IMG/VR virus record: IMGVR_UViG_3300043436_000350
Span: 1-43,449 of that record
DNA length: 43,449 nt
Source: a virus
Direction: 5' to 3' (one strand)
The first letter of the stretch is position 1, and every line of letters starts with the position of its first letter. Both the position numbers and the translations under genes were made by a program. The notes under the pieces are model-generated. The model saw nothing but the letters and a program-made list of their open reading frames with translations, made no database searches and was not told the origin of the DNA. Below are positions 16,301 to 24,957 of the stretch, one piece after another.

Positions 16301-17765
16301 TGGAGAGACGTTGATTGTCCCGCATAGCAGCCGAACCAGCGATACTGTTGTTCATGATTTTGCCGACAGTCTCACGAACAAACGTAGGTTCGATACCGAG
16401 GGCTTCATCAATAGCCTCAGGCATACCGCTAAGATTGATGCGTTCACCGACCTCTACGACATAACCCTTACGAAGATCGTCTGCATCGACAGGAACAATC
16501 TCTGCCCGCTCAACCTTCGTCTTGATTTCCTCTACGTAACGCTTAAGGCTTTCAGGAGGATTACCGTCAGCAAGAGGCTTAAAGGGGGCACCATCCATCG
16601 CACGACCAAAGCGAACCTTGGCAATGTACGAACCAAGAGCCTCGTAGTCCAACTTAGAGTCGAACACAGGGTTAGAGACTTTCTTAGCGTTCTTCTCTAC
16701 GATGTCGTCAGCAACAGCCTTGATGTCCTCCGCAGTGGCCAAACGACCAAAGGCACCTTTCTTGTACATGTCGTCGATCTGCTGGGCAATGACGCTACCC
16801 TCAAACTTACGGGTAAAAGGTGACGACAGAGATTTAACAGGCTGAGGGTGGAGATCAAGAGAAGCTGGCCCTACGTTACCAAGAGTCTCGGGGTCTGGGG
16901 CAACCTTAAGGATTTCATCAGCAGCCTTAGCACCAGCCTCAGAACCTTCAATTGCAGCTACACGGCCAACAGTAGTTGAAGATTTAAGGGAGCTTTTGAC
17001 AATAGCCTTACGACCAGACTGAACCAGAACACCTGCGGTACCAGACGTGACAATATCGAAAGCACCCATCAACTGATTGAAGGTTTTGTTTGGGTCGTAT
17101 CCTGCACCAGAAATCTGAGCCTGAACATCTTGGAAAGCCCCAAGAGTATTCTCACGGAAGATACCTTCTTGAGCTACACTGTCTGCGTAGGTTTCAAACC
17201 AGACACGAAAGTCAGCAGGAGACATCGTAGAGGCTTTATCAAGAATCTCCATACCACGAGCTTCTGTCTTTGCCGTAATGTCTTCGTAGGTTCCGATAGG
17301 GGTAACAGCACGAAGGAATCTGTCGGCAACGTCTACTGCACGACCAAAAGACCCCTTGTTCTCCCCGATCTCCTGCATACGGTCGGCTACGATCTCGTTA
17401 GCAATCTGGTAGTTGGTAGCAATACGGGAATCGACAGCAGAGTAGTCAGAGTTAGTTACCGTCAGAGCCTGTTCGATATAGAAGTCAGGGTTGCTGCCAA
17501 AGTCATTCTGCTTGATACCAATGTTCTGGGCAGCAGCTTGAAGCTCCTCGGCAGACATGCCAGTGGCATACCCTTTGATGAAGGCATCGTAGATAGCGTT
17601 ACTGTTCTTGTCTTGTACAGCAGCCTTAGCCTCTGCCGTTGGTTGGTCAAGACTCGTTACAGCAATGATGTCGTCCTTACGATCTGGCCGTTGCTCAGAA
17701 GGTATACCATATTGCTCGTCAAGAGTTTTGATATTGATATTGTAACCGAGAGGCAGATTTGTCAT
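13332..17765 (-). CDS. Giant internal virion protein (gp16-like position)
   Basis: This is a 1477-residue protein, the largest in the genome. It has no recognisable catalytic domain; most of it looks helical, with several hydrophobic stretches in the C-terminal third (for example LALVPMFGLTGFGL). Length, position between the small Gly-rich internal protein and the transglycosylase protein, and composition fit an ejection protein that helps form the channel for DNA entry. This function is inferred by analogy with T7 gp15/gp16. Start and stop codons overlap those of both neighbours, so the three genes are tightly coupled. Confidence 0.8.
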   Translation of the reverse strand: MTNLPLGYNINIKTLDEQYGIPSEQRPDRKDDIIAVTSLDQPTAEAKAAVQDKNSNAIYDAFIKGYATGMSAEELQAAAQNIGIKQNDFGSNPDFYIEQALTVTNSDYSAVDSRIATNYQIANEIVADRMQEIGENKGSFGRAVDVADRFLRAVTPIGTYEDITAKTEARGMEILDKASTMSPADFRVWFETYADSVAQEGIFRENTLGAFQDVQAQISGAGYDPNKTFNQLMGAFDIVTSGTAGVLVQSGRKAIVKSSLKSSTTVGRVAAIEGSEAGAKAADEILKVAPDPETLGNVGPASLDLHPQPVKSLSSPFTRKFEGSVIAQQIDDMYKKGAFGRLATAEDIKAVADDIVEKNAKKVSNPVFDSKLDYEALGSYIAKVRFGRAMDGAPFKPLADGNPPESLKRYVEEIKTKVERAEIVPVDADDLRKGYVVEVGERINLSGMPEAIDEALGIEPTFVRETVGKIMNNSIAGSAAMRDNQRLSTLAQMAESSRAAVKAVSEEYTDKISRLGAKERYTVQAVYSQLRDGIDASLRVRYTEGEFYSKYKQLHPNGEAPSQKTFEAYEALAQVEEADYLLKTHAMLNRYLEKGYQDTIKVADNYYAPAKKVGRSTLPEDVRILDANTGTKLRIQDIESEEFPIWKLDRPTADGTEYVVDPTEVRLIDPTDVMGYNPGGSRLNPSANYFVVIGDKRIKAMLTTFSEKQAKLASEQLRRIQRAIANGEDNLDEIVQANNDWNPSVQTAADFRKVADEEGWDFTRGEISYKNRDGDLLEKDVDASDIFSGMRIDDYVQNDMRRNDKVLMDFGGGRAYNDDPVNSILAQFGDSVFTYTNRAYARNAMVGWVKKAQQKGRDWFPAGVSSNDYEALFRSANITGNDEFARRMTELRSITLRRMSVQDDYAVRMEQYGQQFAEFVFNKTDVFAKKLPSKTIKNELGEEIQVPRTGVELGGVGPVNAMLKIGFQSAFGFMNVSQFFMQSFHAFTVMAISPIHGMKGAALTVPLRAALRGSAMGYSDEVIKRWAKAAEVSEKEAGEWLEFIRTSGRAVVDGDAIEDGTGVGFGISGWKGQDMRYTALSGAAYNVSSLVGKGLDIGLMPFKQGERLARMTAMNTAILEFKTKFPKASLLSDQARNWITRREQDLTFNMSSLSRGAIQTGPAGILKVPTQWLAYTMRAMEAVVVGRNFTPWERRRLFLALVPMFGLTGFGLTNAADYVGEKLGLEPGGALYTTLKYGLIDGMIDALPMEAQIGVGTRLAPIGALLDTYKNLSEGKFLEVVGGPSGQITAGLWDAFANTASSLFYGHSTTLTEDAIQVLRTPSGIDNIAKAIGIFNNGIYRSKTGTMLDYEMSIGDGITALLGFTPLEVVENYARLDKVFSSDKKFSTFRKEVNKEAEFIFTLMEGDANDVDKAISLMQELHERISFSGFSQSQMQSLRRSARSRMETNWQKIQDNLITQDKMYALQAARNILKGSE

Positions 17766-18217
17766 TACTGGGCACCGACACCAGAGAGGAGATCAGAATT
17801 GCTCTTATTGCCACCGAAGAGAGCACCTGCACCACCAAAGCTATCAAACATCTGGAACCCAAGACTAGAGATAGCCCCGAGAGTGCTTGCCTTCTGGCCA
17901 AGGTTAGAGATATTAGCCGACAGTCCAGACATCTGGCTAGCGAACCCGAGAGAGCCACCAAGCTGTGAGCCAAGGGATGCTGTCCCACCAGCGACACCAG
18001 AGCTTCCTACGACACCAGAAGCCTGACCAGCCGACATGGTTTGTGCACGGCGAATCTGAGCCTCTCGGATAGCCTGACGCTGAGACTGGCGGGTGGCCAG
18101 TTGCTGCTGCTTCTGCTGCTCCTTAGCCATTCTCCTCTGGGTGTTAGCGGAAGAGATAGCTGCACCAGCGCCAGCGACACCAGCTACGGCACCAATAACG
18201 GGAAGAAGTTGTGGCAT
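17765..18217 (-). CDS. Small internal virion protein (gp14-like)
   Basis: This is a 150-residue protein. It has an N-terminal hydrophobic segment LLPVIGAVAGVAGAGAAI, a charged Gln/Arg-rich helix (KEQQKQQQLATRQSQRQAIR) and a Gly/Ser-rich C-terminal half. This layout matches T7 gp14-type ejection proteins that insert in the outer membrane. ATG 18217 with GAGGT upstream is preferred; the frame stays open to 18283 inside the preceding gene. Confidence 0.72.
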   Translation of the reverse strand: MPQLLPVIGAVAGVAGAGAAISSANTQRRMAKEQQKQQQLATRQSQRQAIREAQIRRAQTMSAGQASGVVGSSGVAGGTASLGSQLGGSLGFASQMSGLSANISNLGQKASTLGAISSLGFQMFDSFGGAGALFGGNKSNSDLLSGVGAQ

Positions 18218-18218
18218 C

Positions 18219-18524
18219 TTAGACCTCGTATTTGTAAACAGACATACCGTCCGCTTGACCTTCGAATTTGAACTGTAGGCCACCTAGTAGCCGCTTGATC
18301 TTTATGTTGTCGTAGGGTACAGCCGCCCAGAGGTGAGTATGTCCCATGGCCTTAAGGAAGTCAGACCATTCAAGAAGCTGTAGTTGCATCCTACGGAAGA
18401 TGTCTTTGGTGAACTGGTTTATGTCCATCAGGTGCAGGATAACGTAGTCTTCGGTGTACTCTAGCCTCAGAGTGTAACCATCTTCCCTAAGGTAGAGGCT
18501 CTTAGAAGCGTTGGTTGACTGCAT
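18219..18524 (-). CDS. GNAT-like small protein
   Basis: This is a 101-residue protein. Its C-terminal half, AAVPYDNIKIKRLLGGLQFKF followed by EGQADGMSVYKYEV, resembles the end of GNAT-fold acetyltransferases, where a final strand-helix-strand (N.....L..LGF) precedes the last beta strands. The full acetyl-CoA pocket cannot be verified, and similar proteins occur beside tail genes in many podoviruses. It overlaps the tail tubular protein B gene end by 23 nt. A structural role is also possible. Confidence 0.6.
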   Translation of the reverse strand: MQSTNASKSLYLREDGYTLRLEYTEDYVILHLMDINQFTKDIFRRMQLQLLEWSDFLKAMGHTHLWAAVPYDNIKIKRLLGGLQFKFEGQADGMSVYKYEV

Positions 18525-20658
18525 TAACTACACCATACCCGAGCAGAACGAAGTCTTTACCTTGCTCACTGTCGAAGCGTAGGCGCACTGAACGACCACG
18601 GCCACGGAGCTTAAGGCGGCTAGAGATAACAGTATCTGGGTAGTTGAACTCTGTCAAGTCGCCGGGGTTAACGATAGGGGTTTGCTTATAACGATAGGCT
18701 TGTTGCGCTACGCTAGATGCTGTCGTGCTGAAATCCCAGTAGGCCGACACAAGGAGACCAGAGGGGCGAATAGGCTCATACCCAGATTCTGTCGTTTCCC
18801 ATCCTTCCTCGGTAACCCGCATGTAGGTCACGATGTAAGGAGAGTTCTTCTGTCGAATAAGATCACTGATGAAATCGTACCCTGCCTCAGCAAACGACAA
18901 ATAGTTAGTAGTACCCCAGTCGAGGAAGTCTTTGCCAGAGAAGGTTCCCATGGTGAGTTTACCAGTGGCACCATCACGGATCAGAAGCACGATGGCAGGG
19001 TTACCCGTAGCGAAGTCAGAGAACTGCGTAGAAACGACATCATCTGAATCCTGAACGACATCATCACCATTGGGAAGCACTACGTCAAGCACAAGCTCGT
19101 CTGAGCCGTAGCCTGTGTAGACCGCAAGACCCATGATGTAATCCGTAGAGGATGTCTCGTCAGATACCTTCCAAGGGTAGAAGGCACCCAAGGGGATATC
19201 AAGGATTAGGAAGTTGTTGAGCTTGTTTATGCTAGTCTCGTTAGCATTAGGGTAAGCCCAGTAAATCTTCTTGTTCAGTCTGTCGTAGGTAGCCTTAACG
19301 AGTGAACGAGCATTGGAGCCAATGTCATCCCAGAAGGTCTGGATTGTCGTTAGGCTGATATTCTGCTCCGTAGGGTTGGCGCTTACCTCATCAAACTGCA
19401 AGGTATGGATACCCGTCTTGGACCACCAGAACGGAACACCCTCTGCCTCAGCAAAGGATTCAGCCGTGAGCATCCCGGTATACGACACACGACGCAGGGA
19501 GTACTCAGTAGCACGGAAGACGTTATCGACACCATTGATGGACCAGACACCGTTATCCGCGAAGATAAACAGGTTGGCACCAAAGGAGTAGAGATACTTG
19601 ATGTTCACTGCATCGGGGATACGAACCATACCTCCGTCAGTATCCAAGAGGTCAGATATTTCTTCTGAGGTGGGGTCGTTAACTTGGAAGCAATCCCCAA
19701 GCTCACTCAACGTCTCAATCTGACGAGAGAAGAGGATAACACCAGAGTTCTTAGCACTCTCAAGACCTGCGTAGAAGATACGACCAGCAAAGGACTCAAC
19801 AGCCTTAAAGCGTGAGGTCTCAATGTCTGCCGTAATACCTGCGATACCAGAGGCGGTGCTACGGTCCTTGTTGAAGAAGTTAAGGATATAGGTGCCGTTA
19901 CCAATGAGGCTGGTACCAGAGAATACCTTCTCCCATTCGGTCTTCGAGAAGTTACCGCTAGAGTCTTTGCCTGAGTACCACGGAAGGGTCAGGGGAGGGT
20001 AAGCACCAAAAGCAGTTAGGGCAGCAGAGCCTTTAGTACCCGACCAGCCAGCGTTAGCAGTATCGTACTTACGCTGCACAGACGCTGAACCTGTAGCAAT
20101 CTCTGTCGTGTAGGTGCTCTTGTCACCCAACCACTCGAAGTCACGAATACGGAAGCTAATCTGTGTCGTTGTCAGAGCGCCAGTGGAGTTATTACGCTGA
20201 ATGTAGATCGTATTGATAGCAGGAGAGGTAACGACAAGAGCGCCATTGATAGATGCAAACTGGCAGTTAGCGTTAGCTGCACCTACCCCACCAGCTACTT
20301 CGTAGGACGACAGATCAACAGTCTCAGCATCCTCATGGGACGAGTAGGGCAGATCAGATTCGTTATAGAAACGTAATGTAGAGCCTACTTGAAGAACAAG
20401 GAAGCGCAGACCAGATTGACCACCTACGTTGTCCCAAGTACCGTTGTTGAAGCGAGTGGAGGAGCTAACGGTGAACGACGAAAGAACACGGCTCTCTTCG
20501 ACCTTAGCTGCAAGCCTACGACGACGTGAGCCATCCCTACGCAAGTCACAGTTAAGCTCGTCTACCGAAGCGTCAGGAGGAAACGTAAGCTCACCGAGTT
20601 CAGTAATCAGACCCTTTACAAAGGTGTTAACTGCTTTCTGAGACAGACTTTGGGGCAT
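18502..20658 (-). CDS. Tail tubular protein B / nozzle protein (gp12-like)
   Basis: This is a 718-residue protein placed directly downstream of the gp11-like adaptor, as in T7-type genomes. The N-terminus (VKGLITELGELTFPPDASVDELNCDL, split here as VKGLITELGELTFPPD and ASVDELNCDL) with the Arg-rich RRDGSRRRRLA is a pattern I recognise from T7-like tubular protein B homologues in marine phages. The rest is beta-rich with many Asn/Asp/Thr turns, as expected for a tail nozzle. Confidence 0.82.
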   Translation of the reverse strand: MPQSLSQKAVNTFVKGLITELGELTFPPDASVDELNCDLRRDGSRRRRLAAKVEESRVLSSFTVSSSTRFNNGTWDNVGGQSGLRFLVLQVGSTLRFYNESDLPYSSHEDAETVDLSSYEVAGGVGAANANCQFASINGALVVTSPAINTIYIQRNNSTGALTTTQISFRIRDFEWLGDKSTYTTEIATGSASVQRKYDTANAGWSGTKGSAALTAFGAYPPLTLPWYSGKDSSGNFSKTEWEKVFSGTSLIGNGTYILNFFNKDRSTASGIAGITADIETSRFKAVESFAGRIFYAGLESAKNSGVILFSRQIETLSELGDCFQVNDPTSEEISDLLDTDGGMVRIPDAVNIKYLYSFGANLFIFADNGVWSINGVDNVFRATEYSLRRVSYTGMLTAESFAEAEGVPFWWSKTGIHTLQFDEVSANPTEQNISLTTIQTFWDDIGSNARSLVKATYDRLNKKIYWAYPNANETSINKLNNFLILDIPLGAFYPWKVSDETSSTDYIMGLAVYTGYGSDELVLDVVLPNGDDVVQDSDDVVSTQFSDFATGNPAIVLLIRDGATGKLTMGTFSGKDFLDWGTTNYLSFAEAGYDFISDLIRQKNSPYIVTYMRVTEEGWETTESGYEPIRPSGLLVSAYWDFSTTASSVAQQAYRYKQTPIVNPGDLTEFNYPDTVISSRLKLRGRGRSVRLRFDSEQGKDFVLLGYGVVNAVNQRF

Positions 20659-20941
20659 CTTTTAAGGCTTTCCGTTCTTCTCGTTCTCTAGCGAAGTTTT
20701 CTCTACGAGCAGCGATAGTTTCTTTCTTGTTCCGCAGGTAGAACTCGACAGCTTCTTTAGCCTTGGGGATGGAAGAATACTTACCACTCAACTCGGCTGG
20801 TGTCGGCCCTTGGTCTGGTACAATGTCAAAGAAGATGTATCCGCTACGATCTTTCTTGATTGTCAGAGCCTGTACCATTTTCTCTGGGCAACGACAGATA
20901 CAGATTTGTTTGTCGGGGTAGTCTTCAAACTCTACAATCAT
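20627..20941 (-). CDS. Hypothetical protein between tail tube genes
   Basis: This is a 104-residue protein, N-terminus MIVEFEDYPDKQICICRCP with a Cys-x-Cys-x-Cys cluster. The C-terminal half is a highly charged helix (KKETIAARRENFAREREERK). It overlaps the start of the tail nozzle gene by 32 nt and shares its ATG with the stop of the tail adaptor gene. The family is not recognised; a tail assembly function is suggested only by location. Confidence 0.65.
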   Translation of the reverse strand: MIVEFEDYPDKQICICRCPEKMVQALTIKKDRSGYIFFDIVPDQGPTPAELSGKYSSIPKAKEAVEFYLRNKKETIAARRENFAREREERKALKDAPKSVSESS

Positions 20942-21678
20942 TAGTTCCTGCCGTAGTGGTTTCTTACGTTAGGCCGTTTAGTCCGATACATGTCATTCTG
21001 GACAAAGGATTTCAAACGACGAGCAGCTTGCTCTACCTTGGGGTCGCTACCGCTCTTGAACAACGAGAAGCAGGTAGACTTAGCCTCAGCCAGAAGGTAG
21101 GGCATCATCGTGTCGTCAAGGTCAGGAACGAAGCTATCAGCGATGGTAAACGTAGGGTATACCGTACCATAGGCCCGAGTCTTAGATGCCTGTAGGATCG
21201 ACTCTACGGAGCTATCGTAGGCGTTCATGACGATGTGCAGATCATCAAAGGACGTGTAGTACGTAGGCATCCTGTCGCTGAATACGACGAGAGAAGTATT
21301 AGCAGCCTCGTCAGGAACGACAAGAGTGGTGCCAGCAACACTAGCAGGCATACGGCTCAAGAAGTCCAAAGGCTCTACAAAGTAGATGGTGCCGTAGTTA
21401 ACTCCACCCGAGGTGTCTACGTTATACGACAGAGAAACAATTTCTTTGGTGTTCGTAGGGTACGTGAAGTGCGTAGGGCGCGTAGAGGACGACAGAGAAG
21501 TAAGTTTGAGGAGTTGCTGGTGCTCAGGGATGTTACGAGCAGCAATGATGTTGTAGTAGGTGTCCTCAATCACAGACGCGATCTGCTGGGCCTCTACGGT
21601 GTCACCGATGGAGTTTACAGCCTCAGAGTCCATATCACTAAGGATCGACCCTACCATCTCCAAGAGAGTCTTTTTCAT
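20941..21678 (-). CDS. Tail tubular protein A / adaptor (gp11-like)
   Basis: This is a 245-residue protein with the typical opening of podovirus tail adaptors: MKKTLLEMVGSILSDMDSEA, then a helix ending in EDTYYNIIAARNIPE. It would form the ring between portal and nozzle. It lies between a head-accessory protein and the nozzle genes, and the start overlaps the previous stop. Confidence 0.82.
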   Translation of the reverse strand: MKKTLLEMVGSILSDMDSEAVNSIGDTVEAQQIASVIEDTYYNIIAARNIPEHQQLLKLTSLSSSTRPTHFTYPTNTKEIVSLSYNVDTSGGVNYGTIYFVEPLDFLSRMPASVAGTTLVVPDEAANTSLVVFSDRMPTYYTSFDDLHIVMNAYDSSVESILQASKTRAYGTVYPTFTIADSFVPDLDDTMMPYLLAEAKSTCFSLFKSGSDPKVEQAARRLKSFVQNDMYRTKRPNVRNHYGRN

Positions 21679-22241
21679 TATGCTGCGATCCCAAAGATGC
21701 GAAGGTAGCCAGAAGCAAAGTTAATGGTAGCTGCCGAGTTAGCCTTAACAAAGACTTCAAGGTAATTCGTAGTGGCCATGGTGGTGTCGAAGCTAAAGGA
21801 GATCGTGTGCCACTCACCAGAGGCAGCGGTAGTAATAACCCGGCTACCCACAAGCTCTGTGCCGTTCTTGTAAAGAACCATCTCTACTTGACGTGCAGTA
21901 CCTGAAGCCTGCTGGATAGAGAACGACGCATCAATAGAAGCATTAATAGTTTCTGTGCCATCGTAACGCACACGAGCGTTAGGGGACGACAGACCTGTAA
22001 ATCCGTTGTTGACCGAAGAAGTGAACGTAGGGTTCAATACCGTATCAGATGTAGTAACGGAATGTGCGTAAGGGGAACCAGTGGAGAACGTCAGGTACCC
22101 ACCGAAGATACGACTATTCTCTACCCAAACCCCTGAACCTGCACCATTGGCTACGTAGATTTGACCTGCGAGAGCCGTAGAGGCACCCTTGGGTTCATGG
22201 AGGTAAGGATCGGTAAGGGTATTGTGGTTGACGTTGGCCAT
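21678..22241 (-). CDS. Head fibre/decoration-like beta-sandwich protein
   Basis: This is a 187-residue protein. A short N-terminal segment, MANVNHNTLTDPYLHEPKGA, looks like a capsid-attachment peptide, followed by AGQIYVANGAGSGVWV and a jelly-roll-like C-terminal domain (ISFSFDTTMATTNYLEVFVK). Similar proteins in other podoviruses are described as head fibres. It is the first gene after the consensus promoter at 22343-22370, so it and the tail genes below can be transcribed separately from the capsid gene. Confidence 0.65.
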   Translation of the reverse strand: MANVNHNTLTDPYLHEPKGASTALAGQIYVANGAGSGVWVENSRIFGGYLTFSTGSPYAHSVTTSDTVLNPTFTSSVNNGFTGLSSPNARVRYDGTETINASIDASFSIQQASGTARQVEMVLYKNGTELVGSRVITTAASGEWHTISFSFDTTMATTNYLEVFVKANSAATINFASGYLRIFGIAA

Positions 22242-22342
22242 ACGTTGAGTCCTTGAGTCAGTTTATCTTACTAGTGTGTCGTAACCCTACATTAGCTGCT
22301 ATAGAGATATAGTATATATTCATCGGGTGGCAGCTTAAGCTT

Positions 22343-22370
22343 ATTATACACTGTTTTTAGAGTTTGTCAA
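22343..22370 (-). promoter_or_regulatory. Consensus sigma-70 promoter for head fibre and tail genes
   Basis: Read leftward: TTGACA (complement of 22365-22370), a 16-nt spacer, then TATAAT (complement of 22343-22348). Both hexamers match consensus. It lies in a 197-nt non-coding gap, about 100 nt upstream of the ATG at 22241, leaving a leader of about 95 nt. It should be read by host RNA polymerase. Confidence 0.8.
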
Positions 22371-22401
22371 CTACGTTCGTAACAAACCGTAAGAAGAGTG
22401 T

Positions 22402-22427
22402 GGGGTGTCACACTTAAGCAACACCCC
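22402..22427 (-). terminator. Hairpin after the capsid/decoration genes
   Basis: GGGGTGT at 22402-22408 pairs with ACACCCC at 22421-22427 around a 12-nt loop, 12 bases past the stop of the decoration gene. The following leftward sequence has only a broken T-rich tract (CTCTTCTTACGGTTTG), so it may be a partial terminator that sets capsid expression above tail expression, or an mRNA-stabilising 3' end. Confidence 0.5.
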
Positions 22428-22438
22428 TAGGGTCAAGC

Positions 22439-22924
22439 TTACTCGACCTTGATGTACTCGATGATGAGCTTAGCAGCACCGCCAGTGAAGGCAGCAGTGC
22501 CCCAGTTCCAGCCGACGTAGGCAGCAGCGCCACCAACAGTCACCAGACCCGACACCTGAGCACCGTCACACTGCACCACATCACCGTCTGCGTCGATAGC
22601 AGACAGGGCAATCGTAGCGTCGATACCGTCAGCGTCAATGGCAGTGCCAGCAGCGTTGTAGGTACCGATGGTCAGCGTAGCCGAACCACCCGAGGTGAAC
22701 GGCGAGGTAATGACAAGATCAGCGTTCACAATGATGCAGTTAGCGGGCAGGGTAGGTGCCAACTGGTCAATGTTCGAAGCACCAAACGTCGAAGCCGTGT
22801 TAGCCGAAGTAATATCGACAACAAGGGTCTGGCGCGAGGCACGGGCGGTAACGCCTTCACCACCGATGGAGCCTTGGGCACCGTCAGTAAGAATGAAAAG
22901 GCCGTCAGCGTTAGTGTAAGACAT
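22439..22924 (-). CDS. Capsid-associated (decoration-like) protein
   Basis: This is a 161-residue acidic protein rich in Ala, Gly, Thr and Asp and predicted beta-rich (CIIVNADLVITSPF, ATLTIGTYNAAG, KLIIEYIKVE). It lies 16 nt downstream of the major capsid gene, with GGAGGGATAACTC before the ATG, and shares its low content of the genome-wide words. Location and composition suggest a head surface or stabilisation protein; the family is not identified. Confidence 0.65.
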   Translation of the reverse strand: MSYTNADGLFILTDGAQGSIGGEGVTARASRQTLVVDITSANTASTFGASNIDQLAPTLPANCIIVNADLVITSPFTSGGSATLTIGTYNAAGTAIDADGIDATIALSAIDADGDVVQCDGAQVSGLVTVGGAAAYVGWNWGTAAFTGGAAKLIIEYIKVE

Positions 22925-22940
22925 GAGTTATCCCTCCTAA

Positions 22941-23909
22941 TTACACGTTGGTTTTCGTGATGACACGAACCATGTTCTCGGGACGGTACAGCTTAACACC
23001 GTAGCGAGCAGTCGTAACATACTCGTGACGCTGGAAGTCTTTGTTGTACTCGTAGTCCACTTCCGGCATCTGACGCCATGCGCCCACGAAGGGGTTAGCA
23101 GTCGCAGCAGCCGAGAAGAACAGGTTGACTTTGCCGTTAACCGACGAGAAGTCTTGGTTAGCAGGCGAGGTGGCAGCGTTGGTCAGTGCCGAGTCAGTAG
23201 CGGTAGCAAGGTAGTTCGAGGTGTAAACGTCAAAGCCGTAGACGTTCTTCACGAACTTCATGCCAGTAGCGATACCATCAGCAACGATACCTTCCCAACG
23301 GGGGTTGTCCGAAACCGACACGAGGTTGGTCAGGGTGTTGATCGAATATTCAACCGAAGGGTCAACGATAGCGATCAGGTTGGTGTCCGGCACGTTCAGC
23401 TTCTTGAGCGAGTAACGAGCACGAGCAAAGTCAGACACAGCGATGAAGGCACCCGAGGTCGAACCAGCCCAACGGTGAGCAATACCGTCGATCAACTGGG
23501 TCGAGTTAGCCGACACACCCACTTCGGGTGCAGCCATCGTGGTGGCTTCAAAGTGAGCCATGATAGCCCGCTCTTGTTCCGGCACGAAACGCGACATCAG
23601 TTCAGCCGCATAGAACGAATCCTGCTCAGCCTTCTTGGTGAGGTAGGTAGCCGAGGACAGATAACGGTCAACGCTGAAAGTGAACTCACCAGTATCCATC
23701 GGGCGATAGATAACAGCAGCATCTTCAACGTAGTTATCGACCTGCGCTTGGCCAATCGACGGGATGGTGAACTGGTCACCGTCAGGGAAACCTTCAAGCA
23801 TACGCACGTAGCGTTGTGCCATCATTTCGTCACGCAGAATCTCCTTAAGCTCAGCCGACCAAACTTCCGAGCGAGTAAGGAGACTCATATTGGCAGTAGT
23901 CATAGCCAT
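22941..23909 (-). CDS. Major capsid protein
   Basis: This 322-residue protein has the opening MAMTTANMSLLTRSEVWSAE and the pattern FPDGDQFTIPSIGQA...VDNYVEDA, as in major capsid proteins of T7-like marine podoviruses (HK97-type fold). GGAGAAG lies upstream of ATG 23909. It sits in the canonical order portal, scaffold, capsid. Codon use appears more selective than in the neighbours, and the AACGACA word is absent from the gene, as might be expected for a highly expressed protein. Confidence 0.88.
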   Translation of the reverse strand: MAMTTANMSLLTRSEVWSAELKEILRDEMMAQRYVRMLEGFPDGDQFTIPSIGQAQVDNYVEDAAVIYRPMDTGEFTFSVDRYLSSATYLTKKAEQDSFYAAELMSRFVPEQERAIMAHFEATTMAAPEVGVSANSTQLIDGIAHRWAGSTSGAFIAVSDFARARYSLKKLNVPDTNLIAIVDPSVEYSINTLTNLVSVSDNPRWEGIVADGIATGMKFVKNVYGFDVYTSNYLATATDSALTNAATSPANQDFSSVNGKVNLFFSAAATANPFVGAWRQMPEVDYEYNKDFQRHEYVTTARYGVKLYRPENMVRVITKTNV

Positions 23910-23924
23910 TTTAGTCTTCTCCTA

Positions 23925-24707
23925 TTAGGGTTTCCACTTTCCACCAAGACGAGTAGCATCAGCCATCATTTCTCGTTGAACCTTGGGGGTATAGTAGAGG
24001 GATTTATTTTCACGACGAAGCTTTTGGTAGTAATCGAAATTACGCTCCGACGAGGATTGCATGTTGACACCTTCTGTGCGAACCGAACCTTGCACGATAG
24101 GCTGGAAGGGTTTCTTGGGTTCACCAATAAGGTTAAAGAAGGCGTTAGGGGACTCAGACGCTAGTTCCTGTAGACGCTGCACAGTCAAGCCAAGTTCTTG
24201 AGCTTTCTTCTGGACAACGGCAGGAGCCTCAGTACCGTAGGTCTTCTCTAGTTCCTGATCGACAAAAGCGAGATTCTGTTTAACAGTGTTGTCTCGGTCA
24301 CGTTCAGTCAGGGTTCGTTCAACAAGGCTCTTTAGGGTATCCTCACTCACTTGTGGCTGGGTATTGCCATCAGTTCCAGTGCCACCTTTATTGTCGTTAT
24401 TGGCCACTACAGATTTCACGTTGGTGGGCGACGTAGCCTTGTTCTGTAGTTCTTCGAGTAGAGTCTTGGCATAGTCCTGTTTTTGGATATCCTCACGCAT
24501 CTGCTTGAGTTGATCCTCTAGGTTCTTAATGTAGCCATCAGCTTCGAGTTTGCCTTTAGCCAGAACCTCAGGGTCTTTCCAGTTCTCTCCCTTAGTGGCG
24601 ACGAGCTTAGCTAGATAGGACTCCTGTTGTTCAGCAGTCATCTGTGGTGCTTGGCCCTCTTGACTCTGCCCAGTTGGTTGCTGAGCTTGGTCGAACACGT
24701 TTGTCAA
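23925..24707 (-). CDS. Scaffolding protein
   Basis: This 260-residue protein is Gln/Glu/Lys-rich. It has a disordered N-terminus (TNVFDQAQQPTGQSQEGQ), a long central coiled coil (GYIKNLEDQLKQMREDIQKQ) and a basic C-terminus. Composition and position immediately upstream of the capsid gene identify it as the capsid assembly scaffold. The start is a TTG codon at 24705-24707 with AAGGA about 7 nt upstream; no ATG or GTG with a ribosome site fits better. Confidence 0.85.
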   Translation of the reverse strand: MTNVFDQAQQPTGQSQEGQAPQMTAEQQESYLAKLVATKGENWKDPEVLAKGKLEADGYIKNLEDQLKQMREDIQKQDYAKTLLEELQNKATSPTNVKSVVANNDNKGGTGTDGNTQPQVSEDTLKSLVERTLTERDRDNTVKQNLAFVDQELEKTYGTEAPAVVQKKAQELGLTVQRLQELASESPNAFFNLIGEPKKPFQPIVQGSVRTEGVNMQSSSERNFDYYQKLRRENKSLYYTPKVQREMMADATRLGGKWKP

Positions 24708-24711
24708 ATTG

Positions 24712-24957
24712 TTAGTCCTTCTGGTTAGAAGAGAGATCGATTAAGTTGAGTAGATCGTCTAACGCAGCATTATACTCGTTAACTCCAATCTGTCTGTATT
24801 CCCAACCGGGGGAATAATCCCGAACAGACTCCCTTTTTAGGTAGTTCCGTTCTAGAATTTCACGAAGGTCATCAAAGGCATTGCGGTACGACAAGACTTC
24901 TGCTTTGCGTCGTTCACGTTCTTCGGCTTTGACACCCTTAAGCCATACAGCTTGCAT
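24712..24957 (-). CDS. Small hypothetical protein between portal and scaffold
   Basis: This is an 81-residue protein, highly charged N-terminal helix (VKAEERERRKAEVLSYRNAF), C-terminus with ALDDLLNLIDL. Its ATG overlaps the portal stop codon and it ends 4 nt before the scaffold start. The family is not recognised. Small helical proteins here are common in podoviruses and may help head assembly (inference). Confidence 0.68.
   Translation of the reverse strand: MQAVWLKGVKAEERERRKAEVLSYRNAFDDLREILERNYLKRESVRDYSPGWEYRQIGVNEYNAALDDLLNLIDLSSNQKD

Noticed and set aside
13815-18026. Several rightward frames of 160-310 codons opposite the ejection protein genes
   Set aside because: Shadow frames: strongly biased composition, no ribosome sites, no overlap-coupled organisation, and complete overlap with well-supported leftward genes.
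23025-24164. Long rightward open frame (379 codons) opposite the capsid and scaffold genes
   Set aside because: It spans two real genes in antisense, with His/Arg/Ser-rich composition and no ribosome site; the sense frames are clearly capsid and scaffold.
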